The notes under the pieces were generated by a model. It made no database searches and was not told the origin of the DNA. It worked only from the letters and a program-made list of their open reading frames with translations. Source: Firmicutes bacterium CAG:822 (GTDB lineage Bacteria; Bacillota_I; Bacilli_A; RF39; UBA660). Taken from it: a DNA stretch of 59,372 nucleotides. The position numbers and the translations under genes are program-made. Below are positions 8,576-15,614 of this stretch, piece by piece; the first letter of the stretch is position 1; the number at the start of each line of letters is the position of its first letter. The stretch covers positions 1 through 59,372 of the forward strand of contig HF990867.1 in assembly GCA_000432855.1 (NCBI GenBank). The letters run 5' to 3'.

Positions 8576-9271
8576 GTGGATCAAGAAAAATTTGGCAAAT
8601 TCATTAAAGAACTAAGACAAAAGCATAATTTAACCCAAAAAGAATTCGCTGATAAATATCATGTAACTTATCAAGCTGTAAGTAAATGGGAAAATGGAAA
8701 AAACATGCCTGACAGTACTCTAATAAAAAAAATTAGTGAAGACTTTAATGTCAGTTTAGAAGAGCTCTATAATGGTGAATTTAAAAACAATAAAAAAATA
8801 AAACCAACGTGGATTATTATAGGCCTCATTTTAATTTTTATAATTGTAATTTTAGTTTTGATGTTTTTCAAAAATGATGATTTTCAGTTTAAAACATTAT
8901 CAGCCAATTGTCCAAACTTCACAATATCAGGAAACATTGCCTATAACAACCAAAAATCAGCCATATATATATCTAACATTGAATATTGTGGTGGTGATGA
9001 ACAAGAAAAATATAAAGAAATAGAATGTATTTTATATGAAAAAAATGGCAAAACAGAAAATAAAATAAGTTCTTATAAATATAATGAAAAAGAAAGTATT
9101 ACTTTAGAAGATTTCTTAAAAGAAGTAACATTCACAGTCGATGATTATGAAAAAACATGCAAAGTATATAAAGATGGTTCATTATACTTAAAAGTGAATG
9201 CTAGTGATGACCATCATAAAATTATTACTTATGAAATACCTTTAAAACTAGATGAAAGATGCACTAAATAA
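8576..9271 (+). CDS. Membrane-anchored XRE-family regulator
   Basis: A 231-residue protein with an N-terminal Cro/C1-type helix-turn-helix (FIKELRQKHNLTQKEFADKY, YQAVSKWENGKNMPD) in residues 1-62. One transmembrane helix (WIIIGLILIFIIVILVLMFF) lies at about residues 80-100. The C-terminal domain is extracytoplasmic, with cysteines near 111, 140, 150, 187 and 229. The start is GTG with TAGGTGAT at good spacing. The shape suggests a one-component sensor that binds DNA while anchored in the membrane and reads an external signal, possibly redox-sensitive through its cysteines. The downstream genes encode exported thiol-redox proteins. That link is inferred from proximity only. Confidence 0.8.
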   Translation: MDQEKFGKFIKELRQKHNLTQKEFADKYHVTYQAVSKWENGKNMPDSTLIKKISEDFNVSLEELYNGEFKNNKKIKPTWIIIGLILIFIIVILVLMFFKNDDFQFKTLSANCPNFTISGNIAYNNQKSAIYISNIEYCGGDEQEKYKEIECILYEKNGKTENKISSYKYNEKESITLEDFLKEVTFTVDDYEKTCKVYKDGSLYLKVNASDDHHKIITYEIPLKLDERCTK

Positions 9272-9273
9272 AA

Positions 9274-9297
9274 CTCAACTTAAGGTTGAGCTTTTTT
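9274..9297 (+). terminator. Intrinsic terminator
   Basis: CTCAAC (9274-9279) pairs with GTTGAG (9285-9290), followed by CTTTTTT. Confidence 0.75.
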
Positions 9298-9361
9298 CAA
9301 CTAATTCGTTATTGATATTTTACCTTTTTAAGGTTAAACTATTATTGTAGGAGGTTTTAGT

Positions 9362-10063
9362 ATGAAAAAGAAAAGTATTATTATGTTAGTTATAAGTGTT
9401 TTAATAATTATAACAATTATTGTATGTGCATTCTTATTTAATGATAAAGGAAATTGTTTAACACCTCTGCCAGCCCCAGAAGTAACAGAAGGAGTTAGAG
9501 GTGAATTTGGAATTGATAAAAACATCAATGAAGAAACTATTGATAATTATTTAAATAGAGAAGACTCTGTTTATAGAGATATGAGAATGTTAAAAGATCC
9601 AGGAAATTATGAAGCCATTGGTGGAGATGCTTATTTATCTGGATTTGTTAAAGGTTTTGAAGTAGTGCCTTTACCATATTTAGTCAATGTATCTGGACTA
9701 CCTGAAGAAGTAGGTGATACATATAAAGGAAAAACCTTATTCACTGAAAAAGATGGAGAATATACCGCTAATTATGAAGAATCAATGGACATTTTAGAAT
9801 ATCTATTTCCAAAAGATAAAAACATTTTCTTAATGTGTGGTGGTGGAGGTTATGCAGGCATGACTAAAACCATGTTAGTAAAACTAGGCTGGGATGAAAA
9901 CAAAATTTATAATGTTGGTGGTTACTGGTATTATGAAGGTAAAAACAATGTCGAAGTTAAAACTACCAAATATGGTAACACTTCATATGATTTTTGGAAA
10001 ATTCCATATCATGATATAGAGTTTGATTCACTTCATGAGGTTAGTGCAAATGAAAATGAATAA
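9362..10063 (+). CDS. Exported rhodanese-like protein
   Basis: A 233-residue protein with a basic N-terminus and a hydrophobic signal/anchor (IIMLVISVLIIITIIVCAFL). The soluble domain is rhodanese-like, with the loop FLMCGGGGYAGMTKTML holding a single candidate catalytic cysteine near residue 159, followed by LGWDENKIYNVGGYW as in rhodanese domains. The usual CxxGxR loop is replaced by CGGGGYAG with no arginine, so substrate specificity probably differs from thiosulfate sulfurtransferases. It acts outside the membrane. It overlaps the start of the thioredoxin-fold gene, so the two are co-translated. AGGAGG precedes the ATG. Confidence 0.75.
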   Translation: MKKKSIIMLVISVLIIITIIVCAFLFNDKGNCLTPLPAPEVTEGVRGEFGIDKNINEETIDNYLNREDSVYRDMRMLKDPGNYEAIGGDAYLSGFVKGFEVVPLPYLVNVSGLPEEVGDTYKGKTLFTEKDGEYTANYEESMDILEYLFPKDKNIFLMCGGGGYAGMTKTMLVKLGWDENKIYNVGGYWYYEGKNNVEVKTTKYGNTSYDFWKIPYHDIEFDSLHEVSANENE

Positions 10064-10982
10064 AAAAATCATGTGGGTTATACCACTTCTTTTATTGATT
10101 TCGCTAGTTTTTGTAGTCATAAAAATTATGCCCATTCAAAAATTTTCTTTAGAAGATAAATATTATGGAAGTAGTGAATTTATAGAAATTGGAACATCTG
10201 ATTTAGAAAAATTAATGGATGATAAAGAATCTTTTGCTTTATTTGTCTATCAGCCCGCATGCGTTACGTCAGCTAATTTTGAAGAAGTATTATATGACTT
10301 TATAACAAATAATAATATCAAGATTTACAAAATTGCTTTTTCTGATATTAAAGATACAAAATTAAGTGAATCAATAAAATACTATCCATCATTTGCCATC
10401 TTTAACAAAGGAATAATGGTTGATTATCTAGATGCGAATAGTGATAATGATTTAAAATATTATAAATCAAAAGATGACTTTGAAAAATGGTTTACAGACT
10501 ATGTTCTATTAAAAGAAGTTGATAATTCAAACTCAGTCAGTAATGAAAATAATGTCGAAGAAAACACCGATAATAATAGTGAAGAAACCACCAATACCAC
10601 TCCCAAAGAAAATGTAAAAGAAATTAGTTTAGAAAATGTTACTCATGATAAAAATAAAGTTAATATTTACCTTTTCTGGGGAAGTACCTGCCCACACTGT
10701 AAAGAAGAATTCGCTTTCTTTGATGAAATAAAAGAAGAGTATGGTGATTATTACAATTTATATACTTATGAAGTTTGGGAAAACCAAGAAAATACTGAAA
10801 TTATGAATAGATTTGCTGCTGCTTTAGGAGAAGAAGCTAAAGGAGTTCCTTATACAGTTATAGGTGATGTTTCTTTCAGTGGTTTTGGTGAAACTAGTAA
10901 AGAAAAATTTATAGAGGCTATTAAAACCAAACATCAAAATAGCAGTGATATATATTTTGATAAAATAAAAAACAAAGAATAA
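10050..10982 (+). CDS. Membrane-anchored double thioredoxin-fold protein
   Basis: A 310-residue protein with an N-terminal anchor (IPLLLLISLVFVVIKI) and two thioredoxin-like domains. The first (about 40-150) keeps only one cysteine in YQPACVTS plus a cis-proline-like YYPSF. The second (about 190-300) has the active-site motif STCPHCKEE and a VPYTV cis-proline. A 35-residue linker rich in N, E, S and T separates them. The frame is open from 10023, but the GAGG at 10037-10040 fits ATG 10050 (or 10056), which overlaps the rhodanese-like gene by 14 bases. It is likely an extracytoplasmic disulfide reductase or oxidoreductase acting with its neighbour. Confidence 0.8.
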   Translation: MKMNKKIMWVIPLLLLISLVFVVIKIMPIQKFSLEDKYYGSSEFIEIGTSDLEKLMDDKESFALFVYQPACVTSANFEEVLYDFITNNNIKIYKIAFSDIKDTKLSESIKYYPSFAIFNKGIMVDYLDANSDNDLKYYKSKDDFEKWFTDYVLLKEVDNSNSVSNENNVEENTDNNSEETTNTTPKENVKEISLENVTHDKNKVNIYLFWGSTCPHCKEEFAFFDEIKEEYGDYYNLYTYEVWENQENTEIMNRFAAALGEEAKGVPYTVIGDVSFSGFGETSKEKFIEAIKTKHQNSSDIYFDKIKNKE

Positions 10983-10987
10983 ATCAT

Positions 10988-11016
10988 TTGTCACAAAGTT
11001 AAAATTATGATAAAAT
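10988..11016 (+). promoter_or_regulatory. Promoter of structured RNA, copy 1
   Basis: TTGTCA (10988-10993), a 17-base spacer and TAAAAT (11011-11016). The same promoter with the same spacing occurs at 11341-11369 before the second copy. Confidence 0.75.
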
Positions 11017-11021
11017 GTATA

Positions 11022-11135
11022 TAGATGAGAGAAATCTCATATAATAAAAAAAGGAATGTTCAATACGCAATGTTGAACGCAACCATTTTGTGTATGCGCC
11101 TAAGTCATCGCTGATGAGTTAGGCGCCTTTCTATT
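11022..11135 (+). ncRNA. Structured small RNA, candidate type I antitoxin, copy 1
   Basis: A predicted transcript of about 113 bases from the promoter at 10988. It shows three stems. The first is ATGAGA-GAAA-TCTCAT with a GAAA tetraloop. The second is GTTCAA/TTGAAC around 11058-11077. The third is a long terminator hairpin (GCGCCTAA 11096-11103 with TTAGGCGC 11119-11126, plus an inner TCATC/GATGA) followed by CCTTTCTATTT. The second and third stems vary between the two copies with pair-preserving changes, which supports RNA function. Its 3' end runs into the last codons of the convergent small peptide gene. The tail-to-tail overlap resembles Fst/TxpA-type antitoxin RNAs. The family is not recognised, and expression is inferred. 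Confidence 0.6.
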
Positions 11136-11208
11136 TAAATAGTAAAGTAAATACTAAAATAAATAGAAGGAGGATTATGCAAAAGAAATAGTTATCTCTT
11201 TTAGTCAT
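11131..11208 (-). CDS. 25-residue hydrophobic peptide, candidate type I toxin
   Basis: On the minus strand, GGAGGTGGTGTTT is followed by ATG at 11208 and 25 codons ending in TAG at 11131-11133. The peptide starts MTKRDNYFF, continues as a single membrane helix (IILLLFILVFTLL) and ends in FK. A short charged head, one membrane span and a near-perfect ribosome binding site are typical of type I toxins such as Fst, TxpA and Ldr, although I cannot match it to a named family. A minus-strand promoter (TTGTAA, 17 bases, TATACT) lies at 11277-11305. It converges on the structured RNA at 11022, whose terminator overlaps its 3' end. Toxicity is inferred. Confidence 0.6.
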   Translation of the reverse strand: MTKRDNYFFCIILLLFILVFTLLFK

Positions 11209-11254
11209 AAACACCACCTCCGTTCTTTGTGAAAGAGTAGAGGCTGCGCCCAAC

Positions 11255-11267
11255 TATTGAACATTCC
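11255..11267 (-). repeat. Inverted 13-base repeat in the peptide mRNA leader
   Basis: TATTGAACATTCC here is the exact reverse complement of GGAATGTTCAATA at 11053-11065. Both convergent RNAs therefore begin with the same short motif. Its GTTCAA can pair with TTGAAC in the opposite RNA, and GGCGCA nearby in the leader can pair with TGCGCC at 11095-11100. Confidence 0.6.
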
Positions 11268-11276
11268 TTACATATA

Positions 11277-11305
11277 AGTATAACAAACCATGACACTAAT
11301 TACAA
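11277..11305 (-). promoter_or_regulatory. Promoter of the small peptide mRNA
   Basis: Read on the minus strand: TTGTAA (11305-11300), a 17-base spacer and TATACT (11282-11277). The start point would fall near 11270, giving a leader of about 60 bases before the peptide start codon. Confidence 0.55.
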
Positions 11306-11340
11306 TGACATTTTATTACTTTATGTTAAAAAATGGCTGC

Positions 11341-11369
11341 TTGTCATAAATATAAAACTATGATAAAAT
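11341..11369 (+). promoter_or_regulatory. Promoter of structured RNA, copy 2
   Basis: TTGTCA (11341-11346), a 17-base spacer and TAAAAT (11364-11369). Box sequences and spacing match copy 1. Confidence 0.7.
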
Positions 11370-11374
11370 GTATA

Positions 11375-11481
11375 TAGATGAGAGAAATCTCATATAATAA
11401 AAAGGAACATTCAATACTTCCATGTTGGATGTTGCCAATATTTTTGACTTCACCTAATCACAGTTAGGTGGTTTTTTCTAT
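11375..11481 (+). ncRNA. Structured small RNA, candidate type I antitoxin, copy 2
   Basis: This is a paralogue of the RNA at 11022. The 5' hairpin ATGAGA-GAAA-TCTCAT is identical. The middle stem is ATTCAA/TTGGAT instead of GTTCAA/TTGAAC, so pairing is kept (with a G-U pair). The terminator stem CACCTAA (11451-11457) / TTAGGTG (11464-11470) replaces GCGCCTAA/TTAGGCGC, again with compensating changes, and a T6 run follows. The CTATTTAAATAG box after the terminator is also conserved. The convergent peptide frame of this copy has lost its start. Confidence 0.55.
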
Positions 11482-11570
11482 TTAAATAGTATTATAAACA
11501 CCAAAATCAATAAAAGGATAATTATGGCAATTACTATATTGGAAGAAACAAAAAACTCAATTAAATCATT
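11478..11570 (-). pseudogene. Degenerate second copy of the hydrophobic peptide gene
   Basis: The minus frame ending in TAG at 11478-11480 reads IIILLLILVFIILFK at its C-terminus. This aligns with IILLLFILVFTLLFK of the peptide at 11131. The frame is open for 30 codons upstream but has no ATG, GTG or TTG in the right place, and the GGAGGTGG site is missing. The position of the other copy's Met is a Phe codon. The toxin half of this copy therefore looks dead while the RNA half is intact. Confidence 0.55.
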
Positions 11571-11590
11571 TTAATCAAGTTTTCGTTTTA

Positions 11591-11873
11591 TTAAAATAAA
11601 TCACTATGAGTACCTGTCTCGATAAGAAATAAAATTAAATTATTTTTACTTTTTTTGTACACAAGTAGCCAATCAGGTTCGATATGACATTCTCTACATC
11701 CCATAAATCTTGGACTATTAACCAAAGCATGGTCCTTATATTTTACATCTAAAATTACATCATTTGCAAGATCATTAACAACTTTAGTTAATTTTTTCTA
11801 AATCTTTGTGTCTTTTTTTAATTTGCTTTAATTCTTTTTTGAAAACGGAAGTAAGGATAATTTCGTATTTCAT
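11591..11873 (-). pseudogene. yafQ: YafQ/RelE-type mRNA interferase toxin, frameshifted
   Basis: The frame opens at ATG 11873, overlapping the antitoxin stop as TAATG. It reads MKYEIILTSVFKKELKQIKK and is stopped after DLEKIN. One frame over, the rest of YafQ continues to TAA at 11591-11593: VVNDLANDVILDVKYKDHAL, then ECHIEPDWLLVYKK and ETGTHSDLF. Removing one A from the A6 run in GAAAAAATTA restores DLEKLTKVV and a full protein of about 93 residues with the family's catalytic His/Asp/Phe region. This is either a disabling +1 slip or an assembly error. As read, the toxin is not made. Confidence 0.8.
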
Positions 11874-12151
11874 TAATCAATATCCTTTAATGCTTCTTCA
11901 AATGTTTTGTAGCGTTTTGCACTAATTTTTCCATCTTCAATATCTTGAACTTCTTTTAAGGCAGTTAAAAGTTTTTCGTTTGGAACATTCATCGTTGGAA
12001 CAAATGGAATACTTTGTTCTCTTACACTTTGAGTTAAAAACATATTTAAAGCCACACTTGTATTTAAACCTAATTTTTTAAATAATTCATCAGCTTGCTT
12101 TTTTAAATTTTTATCAACCCTAAAGCTCATATTAATTGCATTAGAAGCCAT
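11873..12151 (-). CDS. dinJ: RelB/DinJ-family antitoxin
   Basis: A 92-residue protein with an N-terminal ribbon-helix-helix (INMSFRVDKNLKKQADELFKKLGL, then ALNMFLTQSVREQSIPF) and an acidic C-terminus (AKRYKTFEEALKDID) that would bind the toxin. It is the antitoxin of a YafQ/RelE-type type II system and, by family rule, represses its own operon together with the toxin. Upstream in-frame ATG codons exist, but AAGGAG sits eight bases before ATG 12151, which gives MASNAINMS. A TTGACA box lies on the minus strand at 12198-12203. Its toxin partner directly downstream is frameshifted. Confidence 0.88.
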   Translation of the reverse strand: MASNAINMSFRVDKNLKKQADELFKKLGLNTSVALNMFLTQSVREQSIPFVPTMNVPNEKLLTALKEVQDIEDGKISAKRYKTFEEALKDID

Positions 12152-12390
12152 ATCAACCATCTCCTTTTCTATCAACATATTAACACATTCAAAAAAATGT
12201 CAATACGTTTTCAATATAATATCAATACTATTATATGTTTTTTTCTATAATATTATGCATATACTTTACCTAATTTAAACAAATAGTATAATATACTTAA
12301 TAGAGAAAATCATATTTAATTAAACTCTACCATCAGTAGGTGTTCAAAATATCAAAACTGTTTTATAATGTAGCCAAAAGGAGAGAAACT

Positions 12391-13122
12391 ATGAATCAAG
12401 AAAAAATAGGTAGGTTTATTGCAAGGAGCCGAAAAGAAAAAAATTTAACCCAAGCAAAGCTCGGAGAAAAATTAAATGTATCCTATAAAGCCGTTAGTAA
12501 GTGGGAAAACGGAAGAAGTATGCCCGATATTTCCATTATGCAAGATCTATGTAATATTTTAGGTATTTCTTTAAATGAACTTTTTGCTGGTGAGAAAATC
12601 AAAGAAAAAGATATTAAAAAAGAATCAGAAAATAATCTTTTAGAACTTCTAAAAATAAATTATAAAGGTAAAAGTAAAAGAAAAATCCTTATTACAATTG
12701 TTGTTATATTGATAATATTCTTTCTTATAATAATTGGCAAAATGTTACTCGTAAAATACGGCTTTGCCTATGACGATAATTTAAAATACACTCAGGTTTA
12801 CATTAGTGGTGAAAGTAACATAAAAGGTGATGTCGACATAAATGAATTTGGTAAAATAAGTATCGATTTCGATATAGGAGCTAATAAATATGGCATGGCT
12901 GTTTTCAAAAACCCAAGTAAAGCCTTTGTTAGATTAAAAAAAGATTATTCTGAAGGTATTAGATCAATTAAGGATGAATTTAATTTACTTCCACTTACTA
13001 ACTTCACTTATAAAGATTATAAAACCTATGGCTGGCAAGTAACTAAAGGAACAAAGAAAGCAAAAGAAGAGGCAAGATTTATCAGCGCGTTTTTAGATAT
13101 TTATGAAAATAGTTTTAATTAA
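12391..13122 (+). CDS. Membrane-anchored XRE-family regulator
   Basis: A 243-residue protein with an N-terminal XRE helix-turn-helix (RKEKNLTQAKLGEKLNVSYK, AVSKWENGRSMPD) in residues 1-65. A basic stretch is followed by one transmembrane helix (KILITIVVILIIFFLIIIGKML) near residues 100-120 and an extracytoplasmic domain of about 120 residues. The frame is open from 12340, but AAGGAG before ATG 12391 gives the family start MNQEKIGRFI. Architecture matches the genes at 8576 and 15615. It is followed by its own terminator and precedes an ABC exporter operon that it may control. Confidence 0.82.
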   Translation: MNQEKIGRFIARSRKEKNLTQAKLGEKLNVSYKAVSKWENGRSMPDISIMQDLCNILGISLNELFAGEKIKEKDIKKESENNLLELLKINYKGKSKRKILITIVVILIIFFLIIIGKMLLVKYGFAYDDNLKYTQVYISGESNIKGDVDINEFGKISIDFDIGANKYGMAVFKNPSKAFVRLKKDYSEGIRSIKDEFNLLPLTNFTYKDYKTYGWQVTKGTKKAKEEARFISAFLDIYENSFN

Positions 13123-13150
13123 AATTCTAGAAAAAGCCTAGAATTTTTTT
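13121..13150 (+). terminator. Intrinsic terminator
   Basis: AAAATTCTAG (13121-13130) pairs with CTAGAATTTT (13138-13147) over 10 bp, followed by a T-run. The stem overlaps the end of the coding frame. Confidence 0.8.
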
Positions 13151-13164
13151 CTTATCAAAAATTA

Positions 13165-13193
13165 TTGTCAAACATATACCCATAATGTATAAT
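13165..13193 (+). promoter_or_regulatory. Promoter of ABC exporter operon
   Basis: TTGTCA (13165-13170), a 17-base spacer and TATAAT (13188-13193). It lies 30 bases before the ATPase start codon. Confidence 0.75.
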
Positions 13194-13223
13194 GAAATAG
13201 ATGTGAAATAGTAGGAGGTACAC

Positions 13224-13919
13224 ATGAAATTAGTTATTAAACATTTAAAGAAAAATTTTGAAAAAAAAGAAGTTTTAAAAGATATAAACTTTGAATTTGA
13301 AAAAGGAAAAATCTATGGTTTACTTGGCCGAAACGGTGCTGGAAAAACCACCTTATTTAACTGTCTAAATGAAGACTTAGAGTTAGATGGTGGCGAATTT
13401 TATATAAATGATGAAATAGATAGAAAAATTAAACCAGAAGATATTGGATACGTTTTATCTACACCCAATGTTCCAGAGTTTTTAACCGGAAGAGAATTCT
13501 TAAAATTCTTCATCGAAATAAATAAAAATCATATTCAAAATGAAAAAGATATTGATGAATACTTTGATTTCATGCAGATAGAAAAAGAAGATAGAGACAA
13601 ACTTATGAAAGACTACTCTCACGGCATGAAAAACAAAATGCAGATGTTAGTAAACATCATAGCTGGGCCAAATATTTTGCTGTTAGATGAACCATTAACA
13701 TCATTTGATGTTGTAGCCCAAGAAGAAATGAAACAGATGTTTAAAAATATAAAAAAAGATCATATCATTATTTTCTCAACCCATATTATGGAACTAGCTT
13801 TAGACTTATGTGATGAAATAGTTGTTTTAAATAAAGGTATTTTAAAAGAGATAACCAAAGATAATCTAGACACTGAAAGCTTCAAAAATAAAATAATTGA
13901 AGCCCTAAAGGAGGAATAA
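13224..13919 (+). CDS. ABC transporter ATP-binding protein
   Basis: A 231-residue ABC ATPase with Walker A GRNGAGKTTLF near residues 36-46, signature YSHGMKNKMQ (a variant of LSGGQ), Walker B ILLLDEPLTSFD and switch histidine FSTHIME. The compact size and the SHGMKNK signature match the bacteriocin/lantibiotic-immunity-like exporter ATPases. AGGAGGT precedes the ATG. The permease starts two bases after its stop and has GGAGG at its end, so the two are co-translated. The substrate cannot be told from the sequence. Confidence 0.9.
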   Translation: MKLVIKHLKKNFEKKEVLKDINFEFEKGKIYGLLGRNGAGKTTLFNCLNEDLELDGGEFYINDEIDRKIKPEDIGYVLSTPNVPEFLTGREFLKFFIEINKNHIQNEKDIDEYFDFMQIEKEDRDKLMKDYSHGMKNKMQMLVNIIAGPNILLLDEPLTSFDVVAQEEMKQMFKNIKKDHIIIFSTHIMELALDLCDEIVVLNKGILKEITKDNLDTESFKNKIIEALKEE

Positions 13920-13920
13920 T

Positions 13921-15498
13921 ATGTTAGAAGCATTTATTACTTCCTTTAAATTAAAAAACACCTACCGTGTCAATAGTGTTATTTATTCGATTAAACAATT
14001 GCCAATAATAAGAAAAATATTACCTGAAAGCTTATATAAAAATAAAGCCTTGAAAATCATTGGTAATATTGTCAGTATAATTATGGAGTTATGCACGATT
14101 TTCTTAGGTAAATTTCTATACATATTCTTCTGCATCTTTGCCATGCTTCCAGTATTTAAACTAAATAATGCCAATACTTTTATACATATATTCTTATTTT
14201 TAACCATCATTGGTGGCATTATGAACACTTATATGTTTAACCCAACTAAAGATAAATATTATGCTATGATGATTATGAATATGGATGCCAAAAAATACAC
14301 ATTGTCTAATTATATATATGCCATGCTAAAAACCTTCATCGGTTTTATGCCCTTTACCATAATCTTTGGTTTAATGTTAAAAGTTCCACTTTGGCTATGC
14401 ATAATTACGCCTATTTTTGTCGTTATGGTAAAAATAACTTTCAGTGCCTATGTTATAACCGATTTTAAGAAAACTAAAATAGCTAAAAATGAAAACTTAT
14501 TAAATAAACTAACTTGGCTAGTAATTGGAATATTACTTTTATGTGCTTATGGAATGCCTTATTTTAAAATTATAATTAATCCATTTATCTTCATTATTTG
14601 TTTTATCATAAGTTTAATCACTGGCCTTTTAAGTATTAAAGTAATTAATTCATTTGATAAATATAAACAAATGTATAAACAAATCTTAACAAACGAAAAT
14701 GTATATGCAGTCGAAAATGCTAGTAGTACAAAAGCCATTAAAGAAAATGTTTCTAAGCAGATCGAGCTAGACAAAAACTTTAAAAGTAATAAACATGGAT
14801 TTGCCTACTTCCACGAACTATTTGTTAAAAGACATAGCAAAATATTAACTAAAGCTATCAAAAAACAATCAATTGTTATCACTTTAATATTTGCTATTTT
14901 GATAGTTCTCACCTTAAAAAACAAAACAGTAGCCGCAGGAATAAATGCCTTATTACTAGTTTATTTACCATATTTTGTCTTTGTTATGTATATCTTAAAC
15001 CGTGGAACAACTGTAACTCAGGCTATGTTTATGAACTGTGATCATAGTATGCTGACATATAGAATTTATAGAACTCCAAAAGTAATATTAGGTGTCTTTA
15101 AAGAAAGATTAAAAACTTTAATTTCCTTAAATCTAATTCCAGCACTCCTAATCGGTGGGGGATTAACCTTACTTCTATATTTATCTGGAGGAGTGGCCGA
15201 ACCATTAAACTATGTCATCATATTTGTATCTATCTTAGCCATGAGTATCTTTTTCTCAGTTCATTATTTAGTTATGTATTATCTTTTACAGCCATATAAC
15301 GTAAACACAGAAATGAAAAGTAGTACTTATTCACTAGTCCAAGGATTAACTTATTTTGTATGTTATTTCTTCATCGGAGAAAAACTACCAACCTTTTATT
15401 TTGGACTAGCAACCATCATATTTAGTATTTTATACTGTATAATTGCCTTAATTTTAGTTTATAATAAAGCTCCAAAAACCTTTAAATTAAGAGCATAA
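13921..15498 (+). CDS. Large ABC exporter permease
   Basis: A 525-residue polytopic membrane protein with at least ten hydrophobic segments, for example FIHIFLFLTIIGGIMNTYMF, LTWLVIGILLLCAYGMPYF, IVITLIFAILIVLTL and LIPALLIGGGLTLLLYLSG. A cytosolic loop (about 235-310) separates two membrane halves. It is larger than a standard ABC-2 subunit and resembles the two-half permeases that pair with short ATPases in peptide- or antibiotic-resistance exporters. It belongs to the same operon as the preceding ATPase. The XRE regulators on either side are candidate regulators. Confidence 0.8.
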   Translation: MLEAFITSFKLKNTYRVNSVIYSIKQLPIIRKILPESLYKNKALKIIGNIVSIIMELCTIFLGKFLYIFFCIFAMLPVFKLNNANTFIHIFLFLTIIGGIMNTYMFNPTKDKYYAMMIMNMDAKKYTLSNYIYAMLKTFIGFMPFTIIFGLMLKVPLWLCIITPIFVVMVKITFSAYVITDFKKTKIAKNENLLNKLTWLVIGILLLCAYGMPYFKIIINPFIFIICFIISLITGLLSIKVINSFDKYKQMYKQILTNENVYAVENASSTKAIKENVSKQIELDKNFKSNKHGFAYFHELFVKRHSKILTKAIKKQSIVITLIFAILIVLTLKNKTVAAGINALLLVYLPYFVFVMYILNRGTTVTQAMFMNCDHSMLTYRIYRTPKVILGVFKERLKTLISLNLIPALLIGGGLTLLLYLSGGVAEPLNYVIIFVSILAMSIFFSVHYLVMYYLLQPYNVNTEMKSSTYSLVQGLTYFVCYFFIGEKLPTFYFGLATIIFSILYCIIALILVYNKAPKTFKLRA

Positions 15499-15614
15499 AA
15501 CACCCTTATATTTAAAGGGAAAACAAACAATGTTAAACTTAGTTGACAAATTGCAAAGTGAAAATGCTAGTATTGTTAACACTTTTCATTATAAAATTAT
15601 CTCGAGGTGAAAAA

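Noticed and set aside
10983..11590. Possible riboswitch or tandem T-box
   Set aside because: No T-box or known aptamer motif is present. Each RNA ends in its own terminator with no gene downstream on the same strand, and a convergent peptide gene explains the layout better.
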